Both the position numbers and the translations under genes were made by a program. The notes beneath the pieces are model-generated. The model had not been told where the DNA came from. It ran no database searches and saw only the letters and a program-made list of their open reading frames with translations. 64,000 nucleotides of DNA from Rhizomys pruinosus (Eukaryota; Chordata; Mammalia; Rodentia; Spalacidae), in the NCBI GenBank assembly GCA_009823505.1, contig VZQC01001595.1:1005636-1069635 (forward strand), given 5' to 3'. Positions 48,346-62,500 of the stretch are shown here, piece by piece (the first letter of the stretch is position 1; the number at the start of each line of letters is the position of its first letter).

Positions 48346-49529
48346 GCTTTACTCCAAAACTAAACTTTTTCTTCCCACTTCTAAAGTAATTCTCAAAGAT
48401 ACATGTCTTATTTAATAAGCAGCTAGTAGATTGAGTGGTGGAAGATTCTTGAAGGACTTTGGGTCCAGTTACCTCTTCCTTCTGTTTTAAAAAGAGATAA
48501 ATTGCTTCTTTCATTGATGGTCCACCCAACTCTCAGGTGTGTTCTGTTTTATCCTCGAGCAAGACTTAATGTCCTCCACTGTACTTGCAGACGAGTATCT
48601 ACTCCGTCTGTTTACCCAGTGCAGCTGTGCGCCTGTGATTTACTGCCAGGATACTGGAAGATTTTTCTCTCTTCTTTTCAGGTTGCCTAAGAACAAATGC
48701 TTTCTTCATTAACAGCAGTATTGTTGTCTAAACTGTTTTCTGTCCAAAATTCTTGATGACTGTGTCATTGTTTTTTCAGCTGACCTTTCCTCTGCATTAG
48801 TAACAGCTTAGTCTCAGTAACTTTGAACAAGGAACATATTTCTGCGGAATAATAACACAAATCTAGAAAAGGCTGTTGGAAGGGTAGAGAAATAGGCACA
48901 AATTGTGAAGTCAGTGATGAGGCTTGCTTAGGATAAGAGGTGGGGTGAGGGGCTGAAGTGTTGACAGGTTCTTAAAGCTTGTCAGCTTTCTTCAGGGGGC
49001 ACTGAATGCATTAGCTGCACAGCATAACGAAATAGATTTTTAGGGTGGTGATTGAAGAGGATCAACTCAGCTTCTGTGTCATGAGAAGAAGTTTCATACA
49101 CAGCACCTATCTGAGTCTTATGCACTATAGAACCTTTAGGCCTAAGATGCCATTCTATAATGTTGAGTGATTTTTAAGAAAATGTTATCCAAGGGGGCTT
49201 GTGACAGAGTTCAAAGGCAGAGTAGTTACCCATCTTGTGCAAAACTTTGGGTTTGATCCCAAGTATTATAGGGGAAAAGGTAAAGGTACCCCAACTGTTG
49301 CCTTTTAAAAAATAAACTGAGATTCAAATTATTTTTAGCTAAAGTTGGAAAAACGAAGGGGTTGGTTGTTAAATGCTTACATCCTGGAAGATGCTAAATT
49401 CACGAATAATAAAAATTAAGTAAGTCAATATGGATGTCTGACTTTGTAAACACAAAACAAGCCTTTATTGTAAGTAGTCTTTACAGATAGATTTGTAACT
49501 ATAAGAAAACTGTGGTTTAGCTAGTAATT

Positions 49530-49760
49530 ATGGGACAGGACTACAATCTCAGCCACTTGGGAGGTTGACACAGGAGAACTGCAAGTTCAAGTACTGCCTA
49601 AATAGCTTAATAATATCTCATTAAGCTAAATACTAAGTACTAGCCTAAATAACTTAATGAGATATTATTTCAGAATTAAAAACACAGAGCAAGGGCTAAG
49701 GCTCAGTGGTAGAGCACTTGCCTAGCTTGCTTGTGCCCTTTACATTCAGTTCTTAGTTCT
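49530..49760 (+). mobile_element. Old B1-like piece followed by an ID-like element
   Basis: A diverged B1-like passage (actacaatctcagccacttg, then gggaggttgacacagg) is followed by gggctaaggctcagtggtag, typical of an ID element. Between them lies a 17 bp perfect inverted repeat (49609-49625 with 49653-49669). Confidence 0.55.
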
Positions 49761-49834
49761 GCAATACTTTTTTTTTCTAGCTACATTTTATTTAAATAGT
49801 ACAGATGGTAACTTCTTCCAGCTTGTTTTTTGAT

Positions 49835-50047
49835 TACTTTTATTTTATGTGTATGAGTATATAGACTACATGTATGTAAGTGCACCCATGTCCTGCAGTG
49901 CCTGCAGAAGTCAGAAGAGGGCATCAGATTCCCCTGGAACTGGATTTACAGACAATTGTTAGCTGCTATGTGGGTGCTGGGAATTGAACCCTGGTCCTTT
50001 GTAAGAGCAGACAGTTCTCTTAACTGCTAAGCCATCTCTCCATCTCC
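49835..50047 (-). mobile_element. B2 SINE, antisense
   Basis: The reverse complement starts ggagatggagagatggctta and includes a complete but diverged B2 body. Confidence 0.88.
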
Positions 50048-50134
50048 GCAGCTTGGAAACTCTGCTAATTAATTTTGGGGCCCATGTTCTTATAGAACAC
50101 ATGCACCTATTAATGGAGAAAGGCATGTATCTTG

Positions 50135-50560
50135 GCCTGGTTTGTGTTGCTATAACAGAGTCCCTGATGTCAGGTGCTTAAGAAGGGAGTGAGGTTTATT
50201 TAATTTCCAGTTTGGGAGGCTGAAAATTCAAAACAGTGTAACTCTGTCTGTTTGGTATCTGGGAAAGGACTTCTTGCCCTTTTACAACATGGTGGAGAAA
50301 GGGAACCCATTTCTTGTGGAAAGAGAGCACAAAGCAACACAAGACACCCAGGAGGGGCCAGGATGGGTCTTTTTGCTATATCAAACTACTTTAAGACCCA
50401 GGCCACTCCATGAGAAAACATTAATATCATGAAGGTGCCCCTGACATTATCTTCTGCCCAGGCTCAGCTCTTAAATGTTCCACCACTTCTTGATACCCAG
50501 ACGTCAAACCTCCAGCACCTCTGGGAGACAAGCCACCATGCTGAAACTGTGACTGACATG
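50135..50560. mobile_element. Interspersed repeat of uncertain class
   Basis: Passages such as gtgttgctataacagagtcc, gaggtttatttaatttccag and acaacatggtggagaaaggg are those of a mammalian repeat seen near MaLR-type LTRs. I cannot assign the family. Confidence 0.4.
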
Positions 50561-52056
50561 GTCACACAGCGAATTTTAAGGTTTTGTTTTTGTAGAAGAG
50601 AAGATATTTAATGACAATCTATTTTAGCCAGAAAAGACAGAAAAGGAAAACAAAACTAAAAACATTTAGGTTATAGAAGATAAACCATGCATAGATTTTT
50701 TTCTGATCTATTCTTCAAAAAGTTTGGATCCTCTAGGACTTTAAACTGTATCTTAACATAAATGACAAGTTTCAAGGCTAAGGAAAGGTATGCTGTTATA
50801 TCACAGTATTGGCTTTGGCAGAAAAACTGTCCTGAAATGTTTTCCAACTCTCTTCCCATATTGGGTAACCTCATATTTGAAAATCCATTTTCCCCCTCCT
50901 TCTACCTCATTGCTGAGTTCTTCCAAATAAGCTTCCTTAAAGGAAAACCAATATTCAAATGGCCCAAACTTGCCTTGTTTGGGGCTCTACGTGCATGCTC
51001 CTTTTACACTAAACCATGTGGCTGTGTGTGTCCTGCATTTGTTCCTGCGAGAATTGGTGGTGTGCAAACAACTCTGTCATCAGACAACTTTCTAGTATAC
51101 ATTATCCAAAACAATTAGTCAGCCTCTGCCTGCAACTAAACAACAGGCCTGACAGACTAAACTGAACCTAAGATTGCTTTCAGAGATGAGCCTCATCTGT
51201 TACATGGTTGTGACTAAAAGAACTGAAACCTGGGGAAAAATTCTCTCTCATAATAAAAATCTTCCCACAAGTATACAAAAGGGAATAAATTGACGAGAGT
51301 CAAGGATTTGAGTTACAAATGACATAGTTTCATGAGGTTTTATATGTAACTATTTTAATATATTGCAATGTTCAATATATTACTAAGATCAAAATTATTT
51401 CCATTGATAATATATGGAATGTAATCTTATCTGTGGGTGAGTCAGTCTGATTGAAAATTATCATAAAATAGGTAAATTTAGCTCTTTCTGCTGTAAAATT
51501 CAAATGTATTTGAAGAATAGTTTTATCTCACTGATAAAGCAATTATGTCATGCTCATTGGAAGAGAGAAAACACAGACATGTACATGCCTTCTTAATTAA
51601 AGAACTTGGTGATTTTATTTAAAAAAAAAAAAAAGCTTAAAGGTTTGATACATTTGCCCCAGAAGCTCCCCACTTTTCTTCTTTGGGGGAAGAAAGCACA
51701 CATTCTAACTCTATCCACAAAGCTGCCTACTCATGATTTTTGACTTTGTGTAAAAAATCTTATGTGACAAGAGCCTGTGGCCTCCCAGATAGCTCTCTGG
51801 GGTGTGGGAAAGGACTACTTCCAGAACCTTTGAACTCACTATACAAATCCAGTGTTCATGATTCTCTTAGCTGGAATCCTTATCCAATCACTTCTGAGTG
51901 ATTCTTTCAGAAGAATTGTGTTAGTAAGAAATCAGTTGCAACTGCTCCACAAGTAAGCCAGTCAGCAGACAACATAGCCCAAGAGCTTTTGGCTGGTTGC
52001 TCTACTGCTTTTTTACTTACAGAAACTGTTTTAATGAGGGAATTGCAATTAGATAG

Positions 52057-53637
<1,581 letters not shown>

Positions 53638-53720
53638 GTGTGGGTCATGACTACCAGTGGATAGGCCTCAATGACAAGATGTTTGAACATGACTTCCGTT
53701 GGACTGATGGCAGCACACTG
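53638..53720 (+). CDS. VCAN: Versican exon 12: middle part of the C-type lectin domain
   Basis: An 83 bp exon coding for [20 protein letters not shown] and WTDGSTL, the middle of the lectin fold, with the WIGL core motif. The acceptor is catatag|gt and the donor ctg|gtaaga; the exon ends between codons. The third lectin exon, which should begin with codons for QYENW and carry the calcium-site residues and last cysteines, is not in the window. Confidence 0.97.
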
Positions 53721-54161
53721 GTAAGATGCTGATGAAAGTGATAGGATTCTTGGAACAGGGTACTGTTCGCTGGTTCAGAGGGCACATTCAGCTGGATAGG
53801 GCCACTTCTTGAACCAGAGAGTGCTTCTGGTTAATTCATATGACTGCCAGGGCTCTCTCCTCAGCTGTAGCACTCTATAAAAGAAGAGAGGTGCAGATCC
53901 CTACTGAAAGGGACAACTAGATAACCAGAAGAATCCTGCCGATCATCCAGTCATTCAGGTAGCTTTGTTGTCAAAGCTTCAGAGGACAAAGGTAAAGAAT
54001 AAATGTAAGAGGAAAGGTCATTAAAATACTTTTTCTTCTTACACAATTGTGATGAAATTCTGTTATAAAGCATGGCTCATTTTATGTAGTAAAAATTGCT
54101 TTTTTATCTTAAAGAATTTGTAATGTTCTGAACCACCTTCCATTCGAACACTGCTGAATTC

Positions 54162-54164
54162 TTT

Positions 54165-54220
<56 letters not shown>

Positions 54221-54223
54221 TTT
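54162..54223. repeat. (TTTC)n microsatellite
   Basis: About 15 TTTC units. Confidence 0.96.
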
Positions 54224-54557
54224 CTTCTTTTTATTAAAGACATAAACATAACTCAGGAATTCTGGCTAAAACTTTGAGTAAACTGCACTTTATTTAGCTT
54301 TGTTTTGAAGTGGGGAATTATCGGTAGCCTGGCATTCAATATGTAGTGCAGTTAGTTCTTTAATCAGAATGGGTGAAGCTGTTTGAATGACGGCTAATAA
54401 ACATGAGCACATAAGTGAAGCAAGTTCTTTGGTGATAGTGCAGTTGTGCTTTGCCCTTCTGGTAGCACTCAGTGCTGCTGCACATTGCAGTCACCCAGAA
54501 GAATAGCCAAACGCTTCTACCCAGGTCTCGGTTTGGATATATCATGGCAGAGCCTCT

Positions 54558-54562
<5 letters not shown>

Positions 54563-54589
<27 letters not shown>
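54563..54589. repeat. (CAG)9 triplet repeat
   Basis: Nine pure CAG units followed by tagcag. The + strand frame around it (M-AEPLAPAAAAAAAAVAA, 54544 on) is short and I do not take it as a gene. Confidence 0.97.
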
Positions 54590-54853
54590 TAGCAGCTCCT
54601 GAGTGCTTCCCAAGTGTTTCTAAAATGCTGAGAAAATTGTGTCCACTAGGCTGAACGATGTGTGTAAAATAAATTTAAATTTTGATAAATGGGTAAAATC
54701 ATAAATCGTTTTTAAGTTTTAGGCATAAGCACAAGTATTCAACTTGTGAAAGTAATTAGACCTTATTTTTACTGCTTGCCACTCATCCAGATTTCTGTTT
54801 GGCAAAAGGTGAGGTTCAGTACCAAACTAATCTTGGCTTTTGGAAGTTTTCCT

Positions 54854-54856
<3 letters not shown>

Positions 54857-54898
<42 letters not shown>

Positions 54899-54918
54899 TT
54901 CTCTCTTTCTCTCTCTGT
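54857..54918. repeat. (CT)n microsatellite
   Basis: CT repeats that decay into TTTCTCTC units. Confidence 0.95.
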
Positions 54919-55183
54919 ATTTATAGATCCACTAAGTCTACCTGTTATGCTGAGTTCTTTGTCTAGAATTATATAGCTGTTAAATTGTAAGGCCAGTATC
55001 TAAAATCAGAACTGAATCCAGAGTCAAAGATTCTTCTGGCTGGTCTTTCCTTGATGTAAATAGCAGTATAATTTATTACAATTTTGATTTGAACAATTCA
55101 AAATAAAGCTAGGCTTGTTCTCTCTGTCCTCACTATGTGTGCTGAATTAACACTGCTGGTCATTCAAGCTTGTAAGTAGGTTT

Positions 55184-55545
55184 TTGGCAAGAAAAAATTG
55201 TGTTCTTGTAACCCAAACAATTACAGAAAAACTTAAGGAAGGGAAGATTTATTCTGACTCGGGGTTTCAAGGGATTTCAGTCCATCACAGCAGGGAAGGC
55301 AGGGCAGAGCTGCTGATAATGGCAGAAACAAGTGGTGAAGGGTCCACATATCACTGCAGAACAGGTAGCAGAGAGTGGCTGGAAGCAGGGGCCAGGCAAT
55401 AACCTTCCAAGTCCCACCCCTAGAGACCTACTGTGCCAGCTAAGCTCCACAGATCCCCAGAAGTAGTATCATCTGACTACCAAGCATTCAAACCATGAGC
55501 TTGGTGGGGGTGGGGGTGGGGAGGTCATACCTTATTTAAGCCATA
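55184..55545. mobile_element. Interspersed repeat of uncertain class
   Basis: Passages around ggaagggaagatttattctg and cagtccatcacagcagggaa belong to a rodent repeat type. The family and orientation are not settled. It ends near a (GGGGGT)n-like stretch. Confidence 0.4.
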
Positions 55546-56387
55546 GCAAAATCATTTAGCATAGGCATCGAACAAATTTTCTCCTACTGAATTCTAGCTC
55601 AATAAACTGAGTTCATAACAATCTCTAGTAAGTCTACCTCCTACAGTTTTTTTTCCCTGTAAACAGCAGTGAGAAGTGCAGGTCCTTGTAAGCTGTCATC
55701 TCTAGTACAGAAGCAAGAATACTTAGTGCTTAAGTTGTGAAGTCGGCTTGGTGCTACTTATGTCTAGGTCCCTTTCTCAAAGTGGCTGAGGTCCTGCATA
55801 TGTCAACATGATCCTAAAACAGCTGTATTTGTCCATTTAGAGTAGATGAAAAGTCTGTCTTTTGCTGTACACTGACCTGACAGAGCTGAGTCTTAATCTG
55901 TTTCCAATCTATCGTTAATTACATAGATTGGCTTTGGATGCCCTCATTCTTGGCATATATGTGTGGTCTTAGATGTATATTTTGGCCCTTCCACTAGCAG
56001 TTTATCTCTTAAAGGAGGGAGGATTTACCTCCCCTCTGCTTTTTATTTCTCACCATGTGTAGAATAGACAGTTGATCATGCCTGTAAGCTGGATTGAATA
56101 TTGACCTCTTTCTAGTGGCTACATGGAGCATGAAAGATGTGTCTTAGGGAATATATCTTCTCTGCCTACTCCCCACACAGTGAGCTTGCCTTGCCAGGTG
56201 TCATTATGCACCAGAAAAAGCAACTCAGCCACTTTTTGTTTGTGTCCATTCCTTTTTAAATGACTGAATAGTTTTTTGACAATTCCTTATGTGTAAAAAT
56301 GTATATAATACTTTAATGGCATTCTTATTACTCACACCCTTTTTATCTTCCTCCCATTCCTGATGTCTCCCTCCCCTTTAAAATTGC

Positions 56388-56800
56388 ATGGCATGGGGGC
56401 TGGAGAGATGGCCTAGCGGTTGAGAGCACCGACTGCTCTTGCAGAGGACCCGGGTTCGATCCCCAGCACCCACATGGCGGCTAAGAACCGTCTGTAACTC
56501 CAGTTCCAGGAGAACTCCAGTACCAGGGGAATCCGAGACCCTCTTCTGACCTCTGCAGCATTGCACGACACGGGTGCACAGACCTGCATGCAGACAGTAC
56601 ACTCATACACATACCAAAATAAAAAAAAAAAATTGCATGGCAGTGCACGCCTTTAATGCTAGCACTTGGGAGGCAGAGACAGGTGGATCTTTGTGAGTTC
56701 AAGGCCAGCCTAGTCTACAGAGCAAGTTCCAGGATAGCTGGGGCTACAGGAAGACCCTGTCTCGAAAAGACCAAAATAAATAAATAAATAAATAAACAAA
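56388..56800 (+). mobile_element. B1 SINE split at its 5' end by a B2
   Basis: The B1 (body from gcacgcctttaatgctagca to an AAAT-repeat tail) has target-site duplications taaaattgc at 56379-56387 and 56801-56809. A B2 sits in its first bases (56396-56629), so the B1 came first. Confidence 0.88.
56396..56629 (+). mobile_element. B2 SINE nested in B1
   Basis: Starts ggggctggagagatggccta with intact B box gggttcgatcc and an A-rich tail. A 13 bp duplication aaattgcatggca lies at 56381-56393 and 56630-56642, which places the B2 as the younger of the two. Confidence 0.93.
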
Positions 56801-57962
56801 TAAAATTGCCTTTTCCACCTTCATGTTTTTTGTTTTGATTTGTGACCCATTGACTGTAGCTAGGGCATGTGACCATGGGTTTAGGACTATCCATTGCAGC
56901 CTGGTGGGTTCACTGTTGGATACACAACTGAAAGGAAAGGCCATACCTCCCAAAGGAATCCATTAGTAGCCAATAGTTCAAAAGGTCCCCTGAGCCTTTC
57001 CCTAATGCATGATTGACTGTTGACCATTGAGAAAATATTTTGTAGCCTTTTTCTTACCTCCCAGGTCAAATGATCTTTCCATTCCCTTTGTGTCCTGTAA
57101 TTTTTTGTGTAGGCAGGAAAATCCCGTAAAATGAACCTAATGATTATTTCCACAGCCTTGGTTGGCCCTAATTTGGTAAATTAGTGAGCATCTTACTTTG
57201 TCAAGGGAAAGATGGATCTGCTTTTGAAATTTTTAGGGGGAAGACAGCATAATATAATGTAGACAACTGTACAACATCAAAACTGAAGCCTTACTCTTAA
57301 TAATTCATACTTAGAATTAAAGTCTGAGGACTCTGTGTGCTATAACAGAGAGACTTCAGATGAACAAGACAGAAAATGAAATATGTAGACAAGCAAAGTT
57401 TATGAAAGAAATCATACAAGTATACCCAGAACAAGCTGATACACCTTTGGTTTGTTCTTAATTCAGTCTTTGTGTCAAATAAAAATATGCTAAGGTGTGT
57501 CCCCTAACTTTGAACATTTGGGAACAGAAGAGAACATCTGCCTAACAGCCTGCCTTCCTCCCATTTGATTGATCTCTGGCCCAATCTTCTGGTTTTGAAT
57601 CCACCCTTTCCTCTGTCCCCTTCCTTTCGGAGGCAACCTAGGTGTCTTCTGACTCCTTTGTACAGTCCCCATCTCCTTAACAAGTTCCATATGTGTGCAG
57701 ACCATTGACTGAAATAGTTCTCGTTTAGCTGTTTATTCCGGGTTTTTCTGCTTTTGAACATATCTCTAATAGTGGTCAAGTTTTCATCTGGGCAAACAGT
57801 ATATGCTTACATTTGGGAGAGTATAGCTTGACTTTATGTAATTTAAAGGATTTTGTTTCTGAATCAGAGTGATTTCTCTCCTCTTCTGTATCCTTTCTTC
57901 ATGGTGACATATTTATTACAGCTTATTCATCTTGGGAGGTAGAGCAGTATTAAAAGGAAAAG

Positions 57963-58188
57963 AAGGGCTGGAAAGATGACTTAGCGGTGCTCTCGCAGAG
58001 GTCCCAGGTTCCACTCCCAGCATGCACATGGCAGCAAACAAGCCTCTGTAAGTCCAGTTCCTGGGGAATCTGACGTTTTCTTCTGACCTCCACTCCACGG
58101 GCTTTGCACAACGTGGGTGAATTTACATACATCCAGGCAATACACTCATACAAAAATTTAATAAGAAAGTAAAAAAGAAGAAAAAAGA
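57963..58188 (+). mobile_element. B2 SINE, diverged
   Basis: Starts agggctggaaagatgactta. A short deletion has removed part of the tRNA-like head between agcggt and gctctcgcag. The body and an A-rich tail follow. Confidence 0.88.
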
Positions 58189-59467
58189 ACATTTGCTATT
58201 TATTTTATATTATCTTTCGATATTTAGTTTTACAATACAGGGAAAGCAAGTATCTATTAGATCTCATTTCAGTAATTTATTTTATTAAAACACGCTTTGC
58301 TTACAATAAGCCTTAGATATAATTTTATCATATTTGACATGATTATCCTTTTTTAAATATTTTTTAATTTGACGTGATTATCCTTTATAGCTAGACTAAT
58401 TTAGTTCATTTCCTCATACTCAGTTAGTGATACGGTTTTGGTTAAGTAGTCAGAATTGCTCAGATTCTTCAGACTTTGATTTATTTCTTCAATGTGATTG
58501 GCCTTTTCAATAGGATGTTGATATCATTGATAAAGTACCAACTTCTTGTTTCTTTTATAATTATTTTATAGTTTCTTTATAGTTATATTTCATTATGTAT
58601 TTGGGATGTTTCCCCAATAAATTTCAACAAAGTGCAGGAATAAATGAAATAGGATCTAACTTTATCCTTGACTTTGAGTTATTTTCTCTCACTACATTTC
58701 AGTTTTCACTTTGTTTCTTGGTTTTCTCATAGCCAGTTACTCATTAACTGGACATCTCTAACAGCAAAGCAAACCTAATGCTTTATTGGGAAGCCTGGCA
58801 AATGACTCTAACTGTGAATTGCTTTTCTTGTTAGTTGAGTTATGTGTTCAAAGCTACTAAGTTAATCCATGCTGGTTAAACATACATTAAAGCCAGAGGA
58901 CTTCAACGAACATCTCTTATTAAGAGTCTTTACTATTAGCTGACTTGCAAGCTGCTTCCTTGCCCAGTTGTGAAATGAATGACTGAAGTGTTTCCACGGA
59001 TCTATTCTCCAGGGCCACTCCTACTCCCTCTCCCCTGCAATGAACTCTTCTATTTTCTTAAGATTCTTAAGCATCTTCTTATTTTTTGAGTATTAAATTC
59101 TAGTCATTGACATAGCAGACAAAGTCCATCACCTCCATTTTCTACCTCCTAAAGTACAACCATTTATGAGGAACTCGTGACACCTCACTTGTGAGGATTC
59201 CTCATACATTTGTGTTCTCCACTCTTGCTGTGATTTGATCTCAAGCCATTGACAGATGCGAGCACAGCGAAGGGGGTCCTTCCAGGGAGCCTTCCTACCC
59301 GGATGGGAGCTATCCTCTCTGTGCCACTGTTGCCCTTTGGCCCTCTTCCCATCCTAGCACAAATCCCAGGGGATTAGCTTCCTGATTCTGAGCCTTCAGA
59401 AGAAATTAGCCACTCCTCTGTTTCCTTCAGCACTTAGTAGAATAGCTGCTATAAAATAGATATGTAA

Positions 59468-59609
59468 AGTTAGGTGTGGTTGTGCATGCCTTTAATCCTA
59501 GCACTTGGGAGGCAGAGGCAGGTGGATCTTTGTGAGTTCAAGGCCAGCCTGGTGTATAGAGCAAATTCCAGGACAGCTGGGGCCACAGGGATACACTGTC
59601 TCAAAAGAC

Positions 59610-59642
<33 letters not shown>

Positions 59643-59643
59643 A
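59468..59643 (+). mobile_element. B1 SINE with a long A tail
   Basis: Starts gttaggtgtggttgtgcatg; the tail has about 28 A. The target-site duplication agatatgtaa lies at 59458-59467 and 59644-59653. Confidence 0.93.
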
Positions 59644-60134
59644 AGATATGTAATACACATTTTAATGAACAAGTGATAATCAATATATAGTCAGTGTTGT
59701 TATTTGAGTTTTGAAATGATCATATGAAATATTTAAGTAGAATATTTTTATGGCATTTATTGTTTAAAATTAAAAGCTCTATTATAAAAAATACTAAAAC
59801 AATAGGCAACTTTTCAAAACTGACAAAGAGAAAAAAATGTGTCTCCCAAATGGAAGCATACACTTAGGCAGAATGCATCTTTCAGAAGGTGCGACCCCAA
59901 GAAAAGCCAGTGCTCCTGCTGGAGACCAGAGCAGTGCACCTGCAGCTGTGCTGGGGACATCTTCATAATAAATGATGCAAATTAAAATAGAACAGATATA
60001 CTTAGTCAGTCACTATGCACCTGTGGGTGACAGCACAGCAGGTTTTCTGTAGAACTTAAAGAAACTGGGAAAATAGAATACTTTTTTCATAAGTAGGCAC
60101 ATAACCAAGTCTACTTATTTTAAAAAGTTTAAAC

Positions 60135-60328
60135 ATTTTAATATCTTATTTATTTTTTATTTAGTGTGTGTATGCTTATATGTATGTGTCGGTACACATA
60201 CCATGCCACACATAGAGAGGTCAGAGGACAACTTGTGGGAATGAAGTCTCTCTTACTGTGGAGGTCTTGGGAATCAAACTCAGTTTATCAGGTTTGGTGG
60301 CAAGTGCTTTAACCTTCTTGCCAACCCA
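60135..60328 (-). mobile_element. B3-like SINE, antisense
   Basis: A GT-rich stretch is followed by gagaggtcagaggacaactt and ends in gtgctttaaccttcttgcca, the antisense of a B3-type (B2-related) element. Confidence 0.7.
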
Positions 60329-61808
60329 CAAGTGACCTTGAAAAGCTTTATTGTTTATATCAAAATGTAGTAAAGACAAGCAGAAGGAGATGTGACTGCT
60401 CAGTGGCAGCAGCTCGCTTCCTTTCATATGACTTGCTTTCCCAAAGATGATTTGGTTGCTTGAAGTTCGGCAGAACATTTATTGATCCATTCTTCAAGGA
60501 TCATTCTAACACAGAGGAAAACGAATAGTAAATATTTAGAAATCACTTACATTCCCTTATAGCTGCTTGGCAAATCATTTTTTTCAAGTATTATTCAATC
60601 AAAGACGTTTGGCATATCCATAGAACTTCACAGTGCTGCCGAGAGGAGATTCTTAGGTGCTGCATTTGCCATCGCACCACCTTGATAATGCACCTCCCAG
60701 CAAGGTGCTGAGAATCAAGCTTAGATTTTAAGCTGCTATCACCTCTCTTCTTCCTCTCCTTGATCCCTAGGAATACCATTTTCATGAGGGAAGGGCATTC
60801 TCCTTGGCATGCATTGGTCTCGGTGCAGTGACCCTGCCCCCGACCCCAGCACCATCTATACTCACCCATCCTGGGGATCCACACATCTGTGCTTAGATGT
60901 GACTTCTTCAAAGGCAAATGTCACTCTGGAAGATAATGTCCAGATTTTGAGGGAGAAATAGAATTAGAAGTCCAATTTCATTTAAAAAAATACATTAAGC
61001 TGCTTTGGAAAAATTGATTTATTTATTATTTTTTGAAGAAAAAAAAAGTCCTGACTTCATTCTTAAGTACTTTCTACTTATGATTCACATTTTGACTTCA
61101 GTCACCTCTGCTTTGTTGGTGGTCATCATTGGCTGTGGCTTTCTCACTTCCAGAAAGTGGTCTGTGTGTCTTTGTTGTTGTTGTCGTTATCCAGCTGGCT
61201 GCAGGGAGGACACAGATTCTTCCTCTGTTCTGCTTTCTCCCAGCCTACTAATCAAACTCTAGGACAAGCTTACTTGTCACTTTTCTAACCCTAACCAATT
61301 CAGCTTGCACTTGATAGCTGTGGTACAAACATGCTGACTGATGGTACAATCAATTGTGCAATTACCCCTTTGTCCTTAAAAATCTACCTAAAGTATTTCT
61401 GGGAGATAAGTATGCGTGGTCTCCTGCTGGCGAGCTCACACAGTTATAACTTGTGAACGCCCACCAGCCAGTTACAGTAGGCATCACACAGAAATAGCCA
61501 CATTGGTGTGGATTTGATATTCAATCCAGAGATCCCTTTCTTCATTAAAAAAATAAATGCAGAAATCTGCTAAGCAGTGCATTGCAAGGACACAAACAGC
61601 TTTGAAAAATATAGAAACAATAAAATAATCACCCCTAACCTATGGAGAGACACTTAAAAGGGAAAGAGAAAGGAGTGAACAATTGCAGACCATGGCTATT
61701 ACTCGTTTTCTGCAGGAATGTATCATTGACATCTCTTAAAAACACCATGGTTTCAATCCTTCTTTGTCTCCTGGGCATCTTGGGCCATGACAAGAGAATG
61801 GGAAATCT

Positions 61809-61936
61809 GCCAGACGTGGTGGCACACACCTTTAATCCTAGAGGCAGGAGGATTTCAAGTTTAGCCTGGTCTACAAAGTGAGCTTCAGAGCGAGCTCCAG
61901 GCCAGCTGGGACTAAAGGTGACCCTGTCTCAAAAAT

Positions 61937-61941
<5 letters not shown>
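61809..61941 (+). mobile_element. B1 SINE with internal deletion
   Basis: Starts ctgccagacgtggtggcaca; a short deletion follows aatcctag. It ends in a GA repeat where the A tail would be. Confidence 0.85.

Positions 61942-61988
<47 letters not shown>
61937..61988. repeat. (GA)n microsatellite
   Basis: About 25 GA units directly after the B1 body, probably grown from the SINE tail. Confidence 0.95.
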
Positions 61989-61992
<4 letters not shown>

Positions 61993-62277
61993 TTAATCAG
62001 GGCTGAGGTACACTTAAGTATTGGTTGTAGGTTTTTGATCACATGATCTGGTAGAAAAAATTTACAAATGAAATGTCAAACTTAAGATTTAAAAAGTTCC
62101 AAGTAGCTGGGTAGATTTTAAATAGTCTAACATACAGAGATGATAAAAGTTTGCTGCGATGGGCATACCAGTTACCCTGATGTCATCATTGTGTTATTTA
62201 CATGTATTAAAAGATCACACCCACCATACCCTAAAAAATACTCATTGTTGTTGTCAGTTAAAAAATAAAAAATATAG

Positions 62278-62500
62278 GGGATTGGAGAAATGACTCAGCA
62301 GTTAAGAGCACTGACTGCTTTTCCAGAGGACACAGCACCCACTTGGAGGCGAACTGTCTGAAAGTCCAGCACCAAGGGAATCTGATGGGCCCCATGGACA
62401 CTGCCTGCACGGGTACACACACACATGCAGGTACATACATCATACACATAAATGCATACATCATACACATAAAGGCACACATCATACACATAAAATAATA
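62278..62500 (+). mobile_element. B2 SINE with a 21 bp tandem repeat in its tail
   Basis: Starts ggggattggagaaatgactc. Near the 3' end a 21 bp unit beginning acatcatacacataaa occurs three times, at 62437, 62458 and 62479, before the A-rich tail. Confidence 0.9.

Noticed and set aside
50762..51118. 118-codon + strand frame as a gene or extra versican exon
   Set aside because: No similarity to versican or any domain I know and no fitting splice sites. Probably chance.
51356..51382. Ten bp stem with a 7 nt loop (taatatattg / caatatatta)
   Set aside because: Short AT-only stems of this size are expected by chance in AT-rich intron sequence.
54472..54654. Poly-alanine frame over the CAG repeat as a small gene
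   Set aside because: The frame is set by the triplet repeat alone, is only 60 codons long and lacks any other support.
60591..60917. 108-codon minus-strand frame as a gene
   Set aside because: No recognisable domain, and the opposite strand to the only gene here. Nothing supports expression.
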